Part shown: one piece after another, positions 23,907 to 34,370 of the stretch
How the letters are laid out: every line of letters begins with the position of its first letter
Position numbering within the stretch: the first letter of the stretch is position 1
Assembly (NCBI RefSeq): GCF_005860795.2
Contig: NZ_CP058350.1
Coordinates: 284,001-348,000, forward strand
Reading direction: 5' to 3'
Source: Peteryoungia desertarenae
GTDB taxonomy: Bacteria; Pseudomonadota; Alphaproteobacteria; Rhizobiales; Rhizobiaceae
Length of the DNA: 64,000 nucleotides
Notes under the pieces: generated by a model
The model's input: the letters and a program-made list of their open reading frames with translations, nothing else
What the model was told of the DNA's origin: nothing
The model's database searches: none
Position numbers and translations under genes: made by a program

Positions 23907-23942
23907 AAAAAGGCCCCGCCGCTGTTGCGGTCGGGGCCTTCT
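23907..23942 (-). terminator. katG terminator
   Basis: Nine-bp GC stem (AAGGCCCCG / CGGGGCCTT, 23910-23918 and 23932-23940) followed on the minus strand by a T run. It ends katG and could also stop the small gene on the plus strand. Confidence 0.75.
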
Positions 23943-23964
23943 GCATGGTTGGCGCGCCTGACGT

Positions 23965-26148
<2,184 letters not shown>

Positions 26149-26354
26149 TCAGAGCTTTGTTTGTCATCAGCCTCTCGAATTGCGAGGCCCAATCTGTCAG
26201 AGTCATTCATCAGAAAAATGTCGTAATCGGGCGTCGACCGGTGGACGCCCTGCCCGACTTCCTCATCATCTTCCTCTTCCGTCTGGATCTGCTGTAGCAA
26301 AGCGGAAGCATTAGTGTAAGTAGTATTTACTGATGGCTTCGATAGGAAAAAATT

Positions 26355-27281
26355 ATGGCAAATCTCACGCTGCGTCAGTTGCGCTACTTTGATGCCCTTG
26401 CTCGCCATGGCCATTTTGGACGCGCGGCTGATGCCTGCGCAATCTCCCAACCGGCACTATCGGTTCAGATCAAGGAGTTGGAAGAGGCGCTGGGCGTCGA
26501 GCTCTTCGAACGTGGTGCCCGGCATATCAAGCTGAGCAGCTTCGGCGAACAGTTTGCCGAGAGGGCACAGGAGATACTGCGATCTGTCGATGAACTTGTG
26601 GATTTTGCCAAGGCATCGCAGCATCAGCTCGTTGGACGCTTGCGCATCGGTATCATCCCCACAATTGCACCTTATCTGCTCCCGCGCATGATCCCTCGGC
26701 TGACCCGCATGAATGCGACACTCGATATCAATGTGCGCGAAACAGTCACGCCGAAATTGCTTCAGGAACTGGCAGAGGGAAAACTGGATACGGCAATCGT
26801 TGCGTTGCCCGTGTCAGAGCCATCGCTGACGGAACTTCCTTTGTTTGAGGAAAGCTTTGTCCTTGTCCGACCGCTGGAGGATGAGGGCAAGCCAATTCCA
26901 GGGCGCGAGCGTCTGCGCGAAATGCGCCTCTTGTTGCTGGAGGAAGGGCATTGCTTCCGTGATCAGGCTCTTTCCTTCTGCCATATGGGCTCCGCCCGCC
27001 CCCGTGAGATCCTGGACGGCAGCTCGCTGACCACACTTGTCCAGATGGTTGGTGCCGGTATTGGTGTCACCCTCATCCCGGAGATCGCGGTTCCCGTCGA
27101 AACGGGTTCAGCGCCTGTATCCGTTGCGCGTTTTGAAGACCCGCAACCCTCGCGCACCATTGGCATGGTGTGGAGGAAGACAAGCCCACTTGCCCGACAG
27201 CTGCAGCAAATTGCTGATGTCGTTCAGACCTCTGCGTCAGAAATTCGTCAGTCCGGCAAGGAAGCCTTCGAAACTCCATAG
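26355..27281 (+). CDS. oxyR: LysR-type peroxide sensor OxyR
   Basis: 308-residue LysR-family activator. The HTH is at residues 1-60 (LTLRQLRYFDALARHGHFGRAADACAISQPALSVQIKELEE). The sensor half has two cysteines in the OxyR arrangement (EEGHCFRDQALSFCHMG), which form the disulfide that switches the protein on. It diverges from katG, with about 218 bp between the starts where its binding sites should lie; I see no site that I can point to exactly. Oxidised OxyR should activate katG and itself be autorepressed. Confidence 0.93.
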   Translation: MANLTLRQLRYFDALARHGHFGRAADACAISQPALSVQIKELEEALGVELFERGARHIKLSSFGEQFAERAQEILRSVDELVDFAKASQHQLVGRLRIGIIPTIAPYLLPRMIPRLTRMNATLDINVRETVTPKLLQELAEGKLDTAIVALPVSEPSLTELPLFEESFVLVRPLEDEGKPIPGRERLREMRLLLLEEGHCFRDQALSFCHMGSARPREILDGSSLTTLVQMVGAGIGVTLIPEIAVPVETGSAPVSVARFEDPQPSRTIGMVWRKTSPLARQLQQIADVVQTSASEIRQSGKEAFETP

Positions 27282-27327
27282 TCGGAATGGTGAAATCGCG
27301 CCAAAAGCCATTGCATGGGAGGCGCGC

Positions 27328-28053
27328 ATGGCTAAAGCCATCAACGCAAAAGATACCCTAGGAAAGGCCGCAGCTATGCTTCCATGGATAGAGATTGATC
27401 GGGCACAGATACCGGGCGGTGGCGGTGAGCTGCGCCTGAAACAACGGGGCCAGGAATTTTCCATCATGCTTGGCGCAAACGAATTGATGAACAGCCGCCT
27501 CAGCGGATCGGAAGAAGCGCTCGCGACACTTACTCATGAAAAAATCAGCGAGCGTAAAAAGCCGAAGATCCTGATTGGCGGACTAGGCATGGGCTTCACC
27601 TTGAGGTCCGCCCTCTCCGTTTTCCCGGAAGATGCGCACATCATCGTGGCCGAACTCGTGCCGCAGGTGGTTGAATGGGCACGAGGCCCAATGGCCGAAA
27701 TCTTCAAGGGATGTCTGGATGATCCCCGAGTCGAGATCAAGATCGGCGATGTAGCCGCCGTGATTGCCGCAACCAACGCCGGACTGGATGCAATTCTGCT
27801 GGATGTCGACAATGGCCCGGACGGCCTTACCCGAGCCTCGAATGAAAGGCTCTATGATCACGCCGGCCTCACTGCAACGCTCAAGGCGCTTCGCCCCGGC
27901 GGCGTTGTTGCCGTATGGTCATCGGGTCCAGATGGAGCCTTTACCCGCAGACTGACGCAGAGTGGCTTTGAGGCGCAAGCCTTGAACGTGCGCGCAAGCA
28001 CCAAGCGCAGTGGCGCACGCCACGTTATCTGGATAGCTCGCAAGCGCTCATAG
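27328..28053 (+). CDS. spermidine-synthase-like methyltransferase-fold protein
   Basis: 241-residue Rossmann-fold protein annotated in relatives as spermidine synthase. The SAM-binding loop is KILIGGLGMGFTLRSAL, followed by AHIIVAELVPQVVEWAR (the acidic end of strand 2), EIKIGDVAAVI and AILLDVDNGPDGLT (strand 4 with the Asp of the DVDNGP motif). It lacks the N-terminal beta domain typical of SpeE, so true spermidine synthase activity is uncertain; it may be a related aminopropyltransferase or methyltransferase. The ATG at 27328 follows GGGAGG, and the longer frame overlaps oxyR. It lies 46 bp after oxyR. Confidence 0.75.
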   Translation: MAKAINAKDTLGKAAAMLPWIEIDRAQIPGGGGELRLKQRGQEFSIMLGANELMNSRLSGSEEALATLTHEKISERKKPKILIGGLGMGFTLRSALSVFPEDAHIIVAELVPQVVEWARGPMAEIFKGCLDDPRVEIKIGDVAAVIAATNAGLDAILLDVDNGPDGLTRASNERLYDHAGLTATLKALRPGGVVAVWSSGPDGAFTRRLTQSGFEAQALNVRASTKRSGARHVIWIARKRS

Positions 28054-28061
28054 CCAGACCA

Positions 28062-28310
28062 TCAACCCGAGATGCTGTCGCCTTTCTTCCAGCGACGTTC
28101 GCCCCAGTATTTCAGTCTCATGCGGGGCGCGACATAGAAAGACAGGATAGGAGCGACGACAAAGCTAATCACAACAACAGCCGGGATGAGGTAGATGGCA
28201 TGCTCCGCCAGAGCCGGAATGGACAATACGACAATCGCCCCAACTCCGAATACGACGGCATTGATCATCATACTCGAAATGATTTTAAGCCAGGTATCGG
28301 TCTTCAACAT
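28062..28310 (-). CDS. small inner-membrane protein, unknown
   Basis: 82-residue protein with two hydrophobic helices (MINAVVFGVGAIVVLSIPAL and AIYLIPAVVVISFVVAPILSFYV) and a basic tail (RMRLKYWGERRWKKG). The ATG at 28310 has an AAAGGAGAG ribosome site; the frame extends upstream to 28424 but that part looks non-coding. I do not recognise it. It converges on the spermidine-synthase-like gene, with 8 bases between them. Confidence 0.65.
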   Translation of the reverse strand: MLKTDTWLKIISSMMINAVVFGVGAIVVLSIPALAEHAIYLIPAVVVISFVVAPILSFYVAPRMRLKYWGERRWKKGDSISG

Positions 28311-28443
28311 GGGATCTCTCCTTTCAGGAAGGTTAAGCCCTGTGAGCGCCGAGGGTTCCCTGTGACGCAAATGATTGAGGGTCCCCGGAAAGCCCCGGAG
28401 ACCCTCAATCCTGCAAAGCACCAAAATGCGACCAGGCTTTTCC

Positions 28444-29082
28444 TTAACGCACGAAACTGACGAATTCCTCCGGCGCGCGTCGGACCTTCTTGAGATTCAC
28501 CAGCCAATCGCCATCAGCGGCACGATAGCCGAGCGGAAGGATGGTCACAGAACGCAGACCGCGCTCCCGGAGACCAAGAATCTCATCGAGCTTCGCTGGA
28601 TCGAAGCCTTCCATGGGAGTCGTATCGACACCTTCAAATGCTGCGGCTGCAACCGACATGCCAAAGCCGATATAGGCCTGGCGAGCAGCATGCTCGAAGT
28701 TTACCTGCGCGTCGCGACCCGGATAGGTGTTGAGCAGCATCTTGCGATAGTTTTCCCAGCCCTCATTGGTGAAACCACGCTCCTTGTTCACCAGGTCGAA
28801 CATCATGTTGATGCGGTCGTCGGTGTAATTGTCCCAGGCGGCAAACACCAGGAGATGCGAGCCCTCAGTGACCTGAGCCTGGTTCCAGGCAATTTCCTGG
28901 ATCTTCGCCCGAACCTCGGGATTGGTAACCACGATCACCTCGAAGGGCTGCAATCCGCTCGACGTGGGAGCCAGACGTGCAGCTTCGACAATCCGCTCCA
29001 CCTTGTCTTCCGGCACGGCCTTTGTTGGATCCATCTTCTTGGTCGCGTAGCGCCAGTTGAGCTTTTCAATCAATGGGGACAT
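28444..29082 (-). CDS. nitroreductase-family NAD(P)H oxidoreductase
   Basis: 212-residue FMN-dependent oxidoreductase of the nitroreductase family (NfsB-like), which reduces nitroaromatics, quinones or related electrophiles with NAD(P)H. Visible marks: LNWRYATKKMDP at the start, RIVEAARLAPTSSGLQPFEVIVV (FMN binding), ARQAYIGFGMSVAAAAFEGVDTTPMEGFDPAKLDEILGL and LPLGYRAADGDWL. The ATG at 29082 follows AGGAAG; the frame is open to 29151 but overlaps the operator region. It diverges from an HxlR regulator that probably controls it. Predicted homodimer, cytoplasmic. Confidence 0.9.
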   Translation of the reverse strand: MSPLIEKLNWRYATKKMDPTKAVPEDKVERIVEAARLAPTSSGLQPFEVIVVTNPEVRAKIQEIAWNQAQVTEGSHLLVFAAWDNYTDDRINMMFDLVNKERGFTNEGWENYRKMLLNTYPGRDAQVNFEHAARQAYIGFGMSVAAAAFEGVDTTPMEGFDPAKLDEILGLRERGLRSVTILPLGYRAADGDWLVNLKKVRRAPEEFVSFVR

Positions 29083-29150
29083 CTTTGATCTTCCTGAGTT
29101 GTTATAGGCCACGACCGAAAGCGGGAGGACTTGGCTAGTCGTGACCAACA

Positions 29151-29169
29151 TGGTAACTATTCGTAACCA
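29151..29169. promoter_or_regulatory. putative HxlR operator
   Basis: TGGTAACTATTCGTAACCA, an imperfect palindrome, with a further GTAAC at 29181-29185; three GTAAC units lie between the diverging nitroreductase and HxlR genes. Likely the site of the HxlR regulator. Confidence 0.5.
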
Positions 29170-29226
29170 GGCCTACATATGTAACTGAATCGCAGGTCAC
29201 AAGAAGGCACATTTTTGATACCGCCC

Positions 29227-29652
29227 ATGTCTGATAGAAAAGCCAAGCCCGGCAGCACGATGTGCGAAAACTTCGACCCGACCAAGTGTCCGACCGTCGG
29301 CGAAATGCTGTCGCGGCTCGGCGACAAATGGACGGTGCTTGTCATCATCATGTTGAGTGGCGGCCCTCAACGCTTCAGCGACCTGAAGCGCATGGTGGTT
29401 GGCATATCTCAACGTATGCTGACCCTGACCCTGAGGGCTCTGGAACGCGACGGGCTTGTGGAACGAACCGTACATCCCACGGTCCCCCCGCGCGTCGAAT
29501 ATGCCTTGACCGATCTCGGTCGTTCATTCGGAGAACCAATACGGGCTCTAGGCGGTTGGGTCTTTACCAATCACGACCAGATCCAGAAGTCGCGTTCCGA
29601 CTTCGATGCACGCCATGCCAGGGAAAACATGAAACTGGTCAAGCTGGGATAA
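29227..29652 (+). CDS. HxlR-family regulator of the nitroreductase
   Basis: 141-residue winged-helix regulator of the HxlR family: CPTVGEMLSRLGDKWTVLVIIML with the conserved early cysteine, then GISQRMLTLTLRALERDGLVERTVHPTVPPRVEYALTDLG. An additional cysteine (MCENF) lies near the N-terminus. The ATG at 29227 is preferred over the TTG at 29215. It diverges from the nitroreductase gene, and a GTAAC-containing palindrome lies between them. By analogy with QorR/YodB it probably senses quinones or other electrophiles by thiol oxidation and derepresses the reductase. Confidence 0.9.
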   Translation: MSDRKAKPGSTMCENFDPTKCPTVGEMLSRLGDKWTVLVIIMLSGGPQRFSDLKRMVVGISQRMLTLTLRALERDGLVERTVHPTVPPRVEYALTDLGRSFGEPIRALGGWVFTNHDQIQKSRSDFDARHARENMKLVKLG

Positions 29653-29670
29653 GTTGCAGAAACGAAGTCA

Positions 29671-30411
29671 TCAGTAATCAGACGAGACGAAAGCTTCGAA
29701 GCTCGGACGGGCGAAGAGATAGCCCTGCTGCAATTCGACACCGAGCGAATGCAGGAGGTCCCGCTCACCTTCGCTTTCGACACCCTCGCCAATCACGGTG
29801 ACGCCAAGATCCTTCAGCATCGCAACAGTATGCTGGACAACAATCCGCTTTGGCCGGTCGACGTCCAAACCGCGAATGAGATCCATGTCAAGCTTGACCA
29901 GATCCGGCTGGAACCGCGCAAGAAGGTTCAAACCCGAATGGCCCGCTCCGAAATCATCGATGGCCGTCTTGAACCCCATATCCTGATAGGTGCGCAGGAT
30001 CGACAGAAGGTGTTCCGGCTCTGTCTGTTCGCCTTCGGTAAATTCGAAGATGATACGCTCCAGCGGGAAACCCACCCGCTTGGCGGTGGCGAGGGTCAGC
30101 TTGATGCAGGCCCTCGGCTCATAAACCGCATTCGGCATGAAATTGATGGAGAGTTTTGCCGAAGAATACGGCGGCATCAACTGCGCCGCCAGTTCGATCG
30201 CCCTGACCCGACAACGTTGATCGAAGGCATATCTGTTGGTCTCATCCACTTGAGAAAGGATAGTGGATGCGCCTTCACCTTCTGGCCCCCGCACCAGCGC
30301 TTCATAGGCAAAGACATCGCCGTTCTCCAGATTCACGATCGGCTGAAATGCCATCGAGAACGCAACATCGAACGACTTTCCGTCCTGACAACCGACACAT
30401 CCCATCGCCAT
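29671..30411 (-). CDS. EAL-domain cyclic-di-GMP phosphodiesterase
   Basis: 246-residue stand-alone EAL protein. Motifs in order: FQPIVNLENGDVFAYEALVRG (EAL signature), LSINFMPNA, IIFEFTEGE (metal ligands), TAIDDFGAGHSG (DDFG motif) and VKLDMDLI, VIGEGVES. All the residues needed for c-di-GMP hydrolysis appear present, so it should lower c-di-GMP. There is no sensory domain; the N-terminus holds CVGCQDGKS, with two cysteines, which might bind a metal or be oxidised. It converges on the HxlR gene. Its own regulation is not visible. Confidence 0.88.
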   Translation of the reverse strand: MAMGCVGCQDGKSFDVAFSMAFQPIVNLENGDVFAYEALVRGPEGEGASTILSQVDETNRYAFDQRCRVRAIELAAQLMPPYSSAKLSINFMPNAVYEPRACIKLTLATAKRVGFPLERIIFEFTEGEQTEPEHLLSILRTYQDMGFKTAIDDFGAGHSGLNLLARFQPDLVKLDMDLIRGLDVDRPKRIVVQHTVAMLKDLGVTVIGEGVESEGERDLLHSLGVELQQGYLFARPSFEAFVSSDY

Positions 30412-30489
30412 GCGAAATCCTCCATGAGAAGACCGTCATTACAGATGGCAGGTTAAGCGAACCTCTATCGAAAACTCAACTTTCAGCGA

Positions 30490-31866
30490 TCAGAGCGCCT
30501 GTCCATGATTGCCCTTGGGGAATTCCGAGGCCAGATCGCGATACCACTTGCCGCTCTTCTTGATGGTGCGGACCTGGGTGTCGTAATCGACATGCACGAG
30601 GCCGAAGCGCATCCTGTAGCCCTCGGCCCATTCGAAATTGTCCATCAGCGACCAGGCGAAATATCCCTGCATCGGATAGCCCTCGGCGATCAGATCGGCG
30701 ACCTTGTCGAGATGTTCGGCATAGTAGTCCAGCCGTGGCTGGTCCTCGACTTCACCGCCCTCGACCTCCATGTTGTAGCAGGCGCCGTTCTCGGTGATGT
30801 AGCAGACCGGCAGATCGTAGCGGGCATAGAGCCGCTCGACGAGCGACTTCAGGGCAGGCGCATAGACCTCCCAGCCGATATCGGTCTTGACCTTGGAGAT
30901 TGGCGGCGCGCCCACTGTGGCGGGGAATTCGGCACCCGGCGTCGGATCGTCGGCCACGCGCATCGGCGTGTAGTAGTTGAGACCCCACCAGTCGAGCTTC
31001 TGGCTGATGATGGCGAGATCGCCCTCCTCGATTTTCGGCATGCGATGGCCGAGCGCCGAAAGAAACTCGGCGGGGTACTGCCCCTTGAACACCGGATCGA
31101 AGAAGACACCGTTGTGGAACTGATGCGCCCGCTCGGCCGCGGCACGGTCTTCAGCGCTGTCGGAACCCGGCAGCGTCTCATGCGCATTCAGCACCAGACC
31201 GACAGGGACATTGGGCGCCACTTCGCGGATCGCCTGAACCGACAGACCATGCGCAAGGTTCGTGTAATGCAGCGCATGAAGGGCCGCATCCATGCTGCGC
31301 TCGCCCGGCGCATGCACACCGTAGAGATGGCTGAGCCAGACCGAGCACCAGGGCTCGTTGAAGGTCGCGACAGCATCCAGCCGGTCGCCGAGTCGCTCCA
31401 TCACCACGCGGGTGTAGCGCTGGAAGGCCTGCGCCGTGGAGCGCGCCGTCCAGCCGCCATCGCCCATAAGGGAAAGCGGCAGATCCCAGTGGTACAGCGT
31501 CGCATAGGCCTTGATGCCGCGTGCCTTCAGCCCGTCGACCAGTCTGTCGTAGAAATCGAGACCCTTCTCGTTGATCGGGCCGGTTCCCTCGGGGATGATG
31601 CGCGGCCAGGCAATCGAGAAGCGATAGCCGGCAACGCCCATCTCCTTGATCAGGTCGAGATCGCTTTCCCAGCGGTTGTAATGATCGCAGGCCATATCGC
31701 CATTGTGCCGCCCGAAGACCCGGCCCGGCATGTTGGAAAACGCATCCCAGATCGAAGGTTTGCGGCCATCGGCCTTCGAGGCCCCTTCGATCTGGAAGGA
31801 GGCGGTGGCCACACCGAAAAGGAAATCACCGGGAAAGCGCGAAGCGAGAGTCTTGGGGTCGATCAT
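30490..31866 (-). CDS. GH1 family beta-glucosidase
   Basis: 458-residue glycoside hydrolase of family 1, hydrolysing beta-glucosides or related disaccharides by the retaining mechanism. The N-terminal signature FLFGVATASFQIEGA is present, the acid/base is Glu171 in TFNEPW and the nucleophile is Glu359 in ITENGA. The substrate-binding tail YFAWSLMDNFEWAEGY is intact. No signal peptide, so it acts on imported sugar. Start at the ATG at 31866. A perfect 14-bp palindrome with a central CG (31970-31983) lies 104 bp upstream and looks like a LacI-family operator. Confidence 0.95.
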   Translation of the reverse strand: MIDPKTLASRFPGDFLFGVATASFQIEGASKADGRKPSIWDAFSNMPGRVFGRHNGDMACDHYNRWESDLDLIKEMGVAGYRFSIAWPRIIPEGTGPINEKGLDFYDRLVDGLKARGIKAYATLYHWDLPLSLMGDGGWTARSTAQAFQRYTRVVMERLGDRLDAVATFNEPWCSVWLSHLYGVHAPGERSMDAALHALHYTNLAHGLSVQAIREVAPNVPVGLVLNAHETLPGSDSAEDRAAAERAHQFHNGVFFDPVFKGQYPAEFLSALGHRMPKIEEGDLAIISQKLDWWGLNYYTPMRVADDPTPGAEFPATVGAPPISKVKTDIGWEVYAPALKSLVERLYARYDLPVCYITENGACYNMEVEGGEVEDQPRLDYYAEHLDKVADLIAEGYPMQGYFAWSLMDNFEWAEGYRMRFGLVHVDYDTQVRTIKKSGKWYRDLASEFPKGNHGQAL

Positions 31867-32167
31867 CAAACACATCCTTCGTCATATCAGGGCGAAAGGG
31901 CCGCCACTGGTTGATCGAATGCGGTTTAGAACAATCGAACGGCGCGGTGAAGACTCCGAAACCGAAAAACTGCAACGTTGCAGGAAACAAACCACATCTA
32001 TTCACATAACACCGCATCCAGCTGGCTGCTGGGAGCACTCGGTTTCACGATGATGGCTGATCAACGGGATTGGCCCCGCCACTGAGAGCCAAATCACAAG
32101 CATTTGTGTTAGTGTTGAAGCTGAATCATCCAGTAATGTAGGCTCCAACAGCGATCGGAATGCCCCC
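31867..32167. other. 301-bp divergent gap, beta-glucosidase / GreA-type gene
   Basis: No gene seen. It holds the two palindromes at 31970-31983 and 32095-32108 and must carry the promoters of both flanking genes. Confidence 0.4.
31970..31983. promoter_or_regulatory. LacI-type operator CTGCAACGTTGCAG
   Basis: Perfect 14-bp palindrome with the central CG common in LacI/PurR-family sites, upstream of the beta-glucosidase. A second palindrome (CACAAGCATTTGTG, 32095-32108) lies nearer the GreA-type gene. Confidence 0.5.
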
Positions 32168-32650
32168 ATGAGTGTCGCCTTCACCAAGGAAGAGAGTTCG
32201 GAAACCGCAGCAGAAACCCATCTGCCGGACCGCCCGATCTCGCCCCATCCGAACCTCGTGACGGCGGAAGGCTTGAAGCGTCTCGAAGTCCAGGCGGAAG
32301 AGGCGCGCGTCGCCTATCTGGCAGCACAAGCGGTCGAGGACATCAACGAACGCCGCCGCCAGTCGGCAGTACCCTATCGTGACCTCAAATATCTGACGGA
32401 GCGCATCCGCACCGCCCAGGTCATCCCGCCCCCGCAGAGCAATGCTGTGGTCGCCTTTGGCAGCACGGTCACCTTCGAGCGCGACGATGGTCGCGTCCAG
32501 ACCTACCGCATCGTCGGGGAAGATGAGGCCGACCCCAAGACGGGTTCGATATCGTTTGTCTCGCCGGTGGCCAGCCGGTTGATGGGCAAGGCCGTGGGCG
32601 ATGTGGTGACGGTCGGCGATCAGGAATTGGAGATTACCGCGATCGGGTGA
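32168..32650 (+). CDS. GreA/GreB-type transcription elongation factor
   Basis: 160-residue protein with a short N-terminal coiled-coil-like part (LVTAEGLKRLEVQAEEARVAYLAAQA) and the C-terminal GreA/GreB domain (VVAFGSTVTFERDDG...YRIVGEDEADPKTGSISFVSPVASRLMGKAVGDVV), in which SP...a.alLGk..GD is the family signature. Canonical GreA has acidic residues at the coil tip for transcript cleavage; here the tip region is short and I cannot assign them. It could be a GreA paralogue or an Rnk-like factor binding RNA polymerase. The ATG at 32168 is the only good start. Confidence 0.8.
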   Translation: MSVAFTKEESSETAAETHLPDRPISPHPNLVTAEGLKRLEVQAEEARVAYLAAQAVEDINERRRQSAVPYRDLKYLTERIRTAQVIPPPQSNAVVAFGSTVTFERDDGRVQTYRIVGEDEADPKTGSISFVSPVASRLMGKAVGDVVTVGDQELEITAIG

Positions 32651-32681
32651 TGGTAGCCTGGAGGGCAACGTCCTTTCACCG

Positions 32682-32830
32682 CCGTCATCCTCGGGCGAAG
32701 TCCCGAGGATCTACTGCCGCCTGCCAGAAACTCGACTCTTCGGGCGACCGCTGCGCCCGCCCGGCATTCCTGAACCGTCCAAACCGCGACCACCCTTGGT
32801 AGATCCTCGGGACAAGCCCGAGGATGACGG
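32682..32830. repeat. rhizobial palindromic repeat (RIME-like)
   Basis: Two 32-bp arms in inverted orientation (32682-32714 and 32799-32830), each itself containing the inner palindrome CCTCGGG...CCCGAGG. Sequence units of this kind occur in many copies between genes in Rhizobiaceae. It lies between the GreA-type gene and xylA and can fold into a large hairpin. Confidence 0.75.
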
Positions 32831-32898
32831 CCGTGCAGGAATGCGAAAGGCCGGGACGCTTGCGCGCCCCGGCCCTCTGATAGCGTCCAACAGAAGGA

Positions 32899-34209
32899 TC
32901 AAACGTAGCGGTTGACCACGTTTTCGAGGAGTTCCTGCTTGCCGGAAACCGGCTGCGGGTTGACGTTCTGGGCTTCGACGCGGGCTGCAATCGCATCGAG
33001 GCTTTCCTCGCCGCGCAGCATCTTCTGGTTCTCGGCCTTGTCCCAGCCTGCATAACGGCTGTTGAGCGGAGCCGAGAGCGCCTTGTCCTCGATCATCTTG
33101 GCAGCTGCCTTCAGACCACGGGCGCAGCAATCCATGCCGCCGATATGGCCGATCAGCAGGTCTTCGGCGTCCAGCGACTGGCGGCGCAGCTTGGCGTCGA
33201 AATTGGTGCCGCCGGTGGTGAAGCCGCCGCCGGACAGGACCTGGTAATAGGCCAGCGCCATTTCCGGCACATTGTTCGGGAACTGGTCGGTATCCCAGCC
33301 GGACTGGTAGTCGTTGCGGTTCATGTCGATGGAGCCGAAAATCCCCAGAGCGTTTGCGAGCGCCAGCTCGTGCTCGAAGGAGTGGCCGGCGAGGATCGCA
33401 TGGCCCTGCTCGATATTGACCTTCACTTCCTTCTCAAGGCCATAGGCCTTGAGGAAGCCATAGACGGTCGCGACGTCATAGTCATACTGATGCTTCGACG
33501 GCTCCTGCGGCTTCGGCTCGATCAGGATCGTGCCCTTGAAGCCTATTCTGTGCTTGTATTCGACGACGAGGTTGAGGAAGCGGCCCATCTGGTCCATTTC
33601 CTTCTTGAGGTCGGTGTTGAGCAGCGTCTCATAGCCTTCGCGGCCGCCCCACAGAACGTAATTCTCGCCGCCCAGACGCTTGGTCGCGTCGATGCAGGTC
33701 TTCACGGTTGCAGCTGCAAAGGCAAAGACATCCGGATCCGGATTGGTGGCGGCACCCGACATGTAACGGCGATGCGAGAAGAGGTTGGCGGTACCCCAGA
33801 GCAGTTTGACGCCGGTCTCTTCCTGCTTCTTGGCGAAGTAGTCGACGATCTCGTTCAGGTTCTTGGTGTTCTCAGCGAAGCTGTTGCCCTCGGGGCGAAC
33901 ATCGGCATCGTGGAAGCAGTAATAGGGCGTGCCGAGCAGCTGGAAGAATTCGAAGGCCACATCCGCCTTCATCTTCGCCGCATCCATCGTGTCCTTGAAC
34001 CAGGGACGTTCGAAGGTATTGCCGCCGAACGGGTCCGTGCCCGGCCAGACAAAGGTGTGCCAATAGGCAATCGCAAAGCGCAGATGGTCTTCCATGCGCT
34101 TGCCGAGGACGACTTCGTCCGGGTTGTAGTGGCGGAAGGCCAGCGGATTGGTGCTGTCTGGACCTTCATATTTGATCTTCTGGATATTGCCGAAAAAGCC
34201 TGTCGACAT
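32899..34209 (-). CDS. xylA: xylose isomerase
   Basis: 436-residue metal-dependent isomerase converting D-xylose to D-xylulose. The family marks are plain: [18 protein letters not shown] [66 protein letters not shown] and [20 protein letters not shown] (metal ligands). Length matches class II xylose isomerases. Start at ATG 34209 with an AAGGAG ribosome site; the frame upstream runs through an intergenic repeat. Third gene of lacI-xylB-xylA; a 161-bp repeat-bearing gap separates it from xylB. Confidence 0.97.
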   Translation of the reverse strand: MSTGFFGNIQKIKYEGPDSTNPLAFRHYNPDEVVLGKRMEDHLRFAIAYWHTFVWPGTDPFGGNTFERPWFKDTMDAAKMKADVAFEFFQLLGTPYYCFHDADVRPEGNSFAENTKNLNEIVDYFAKKQEETGVKLLWGTANLFSHRRYMSGAATNPDPDVFAFAAATVKTCIDATKRLGGENYVLWGGREGYETLLNTDLKKEMDQMGRFLNLVVEYKHRIGFKGTILIEPKPQEPSKHQYDYDVATVYGFLKAYGLEKEVKVNIEQGHAILAGHSFEHELALANALGIFGSIDMNRNDYQSGWDTDQFPNNVPEMALAYYQVLSGGGFTTGGTNFDAKLRRQSLDAEDLLIGHIGGMDCCARGLKAAAKMIEDKALSAPLNSRYAGWDKAENQKMLRGEESLDAIAARVEAQNVNPQPVSGKQELLENVVNRYV

Positions 34210-34260
34210 GGGTGTTTCTCCTTGGTGTGTTTTGGTCAAATTGTGATGGCACTGGGTGGG

Positions 34261-34368
34261 GCTCCCCCTCACCCTGCCCTCTCCCCGGTGGGGAGAGGAG
34301 AATGTCGGCGCGTGCCGCTTGTCTCTTCTCCCCAGCGGGGAGAAGGTGCCGGCAGGCGGATGAGGGGG
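34261..34368. repeat. rhizobial intergenic repeat between xylB and xylA
   Basis: Contains nested inverted repeats (CTCTCCCCGGTGGGGAGAG near 34280 and CTTCTCCCCAGCGGGGAGAAG near 34325) and a GCCGGCAGGCGGATGAGGGG end. This kind of element occurs in many copies in Rhizobiaceae and may affect differential expression within the operon. Confidence 0.7.
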
Positions 34369-34370
34369 CG

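Noticed and set aside
30505..31914. 469-codon plus-strand frame
   Set aside because: Shadow of the GH1 gene, whose two catalytic glutamates are in the minus-strand frame.
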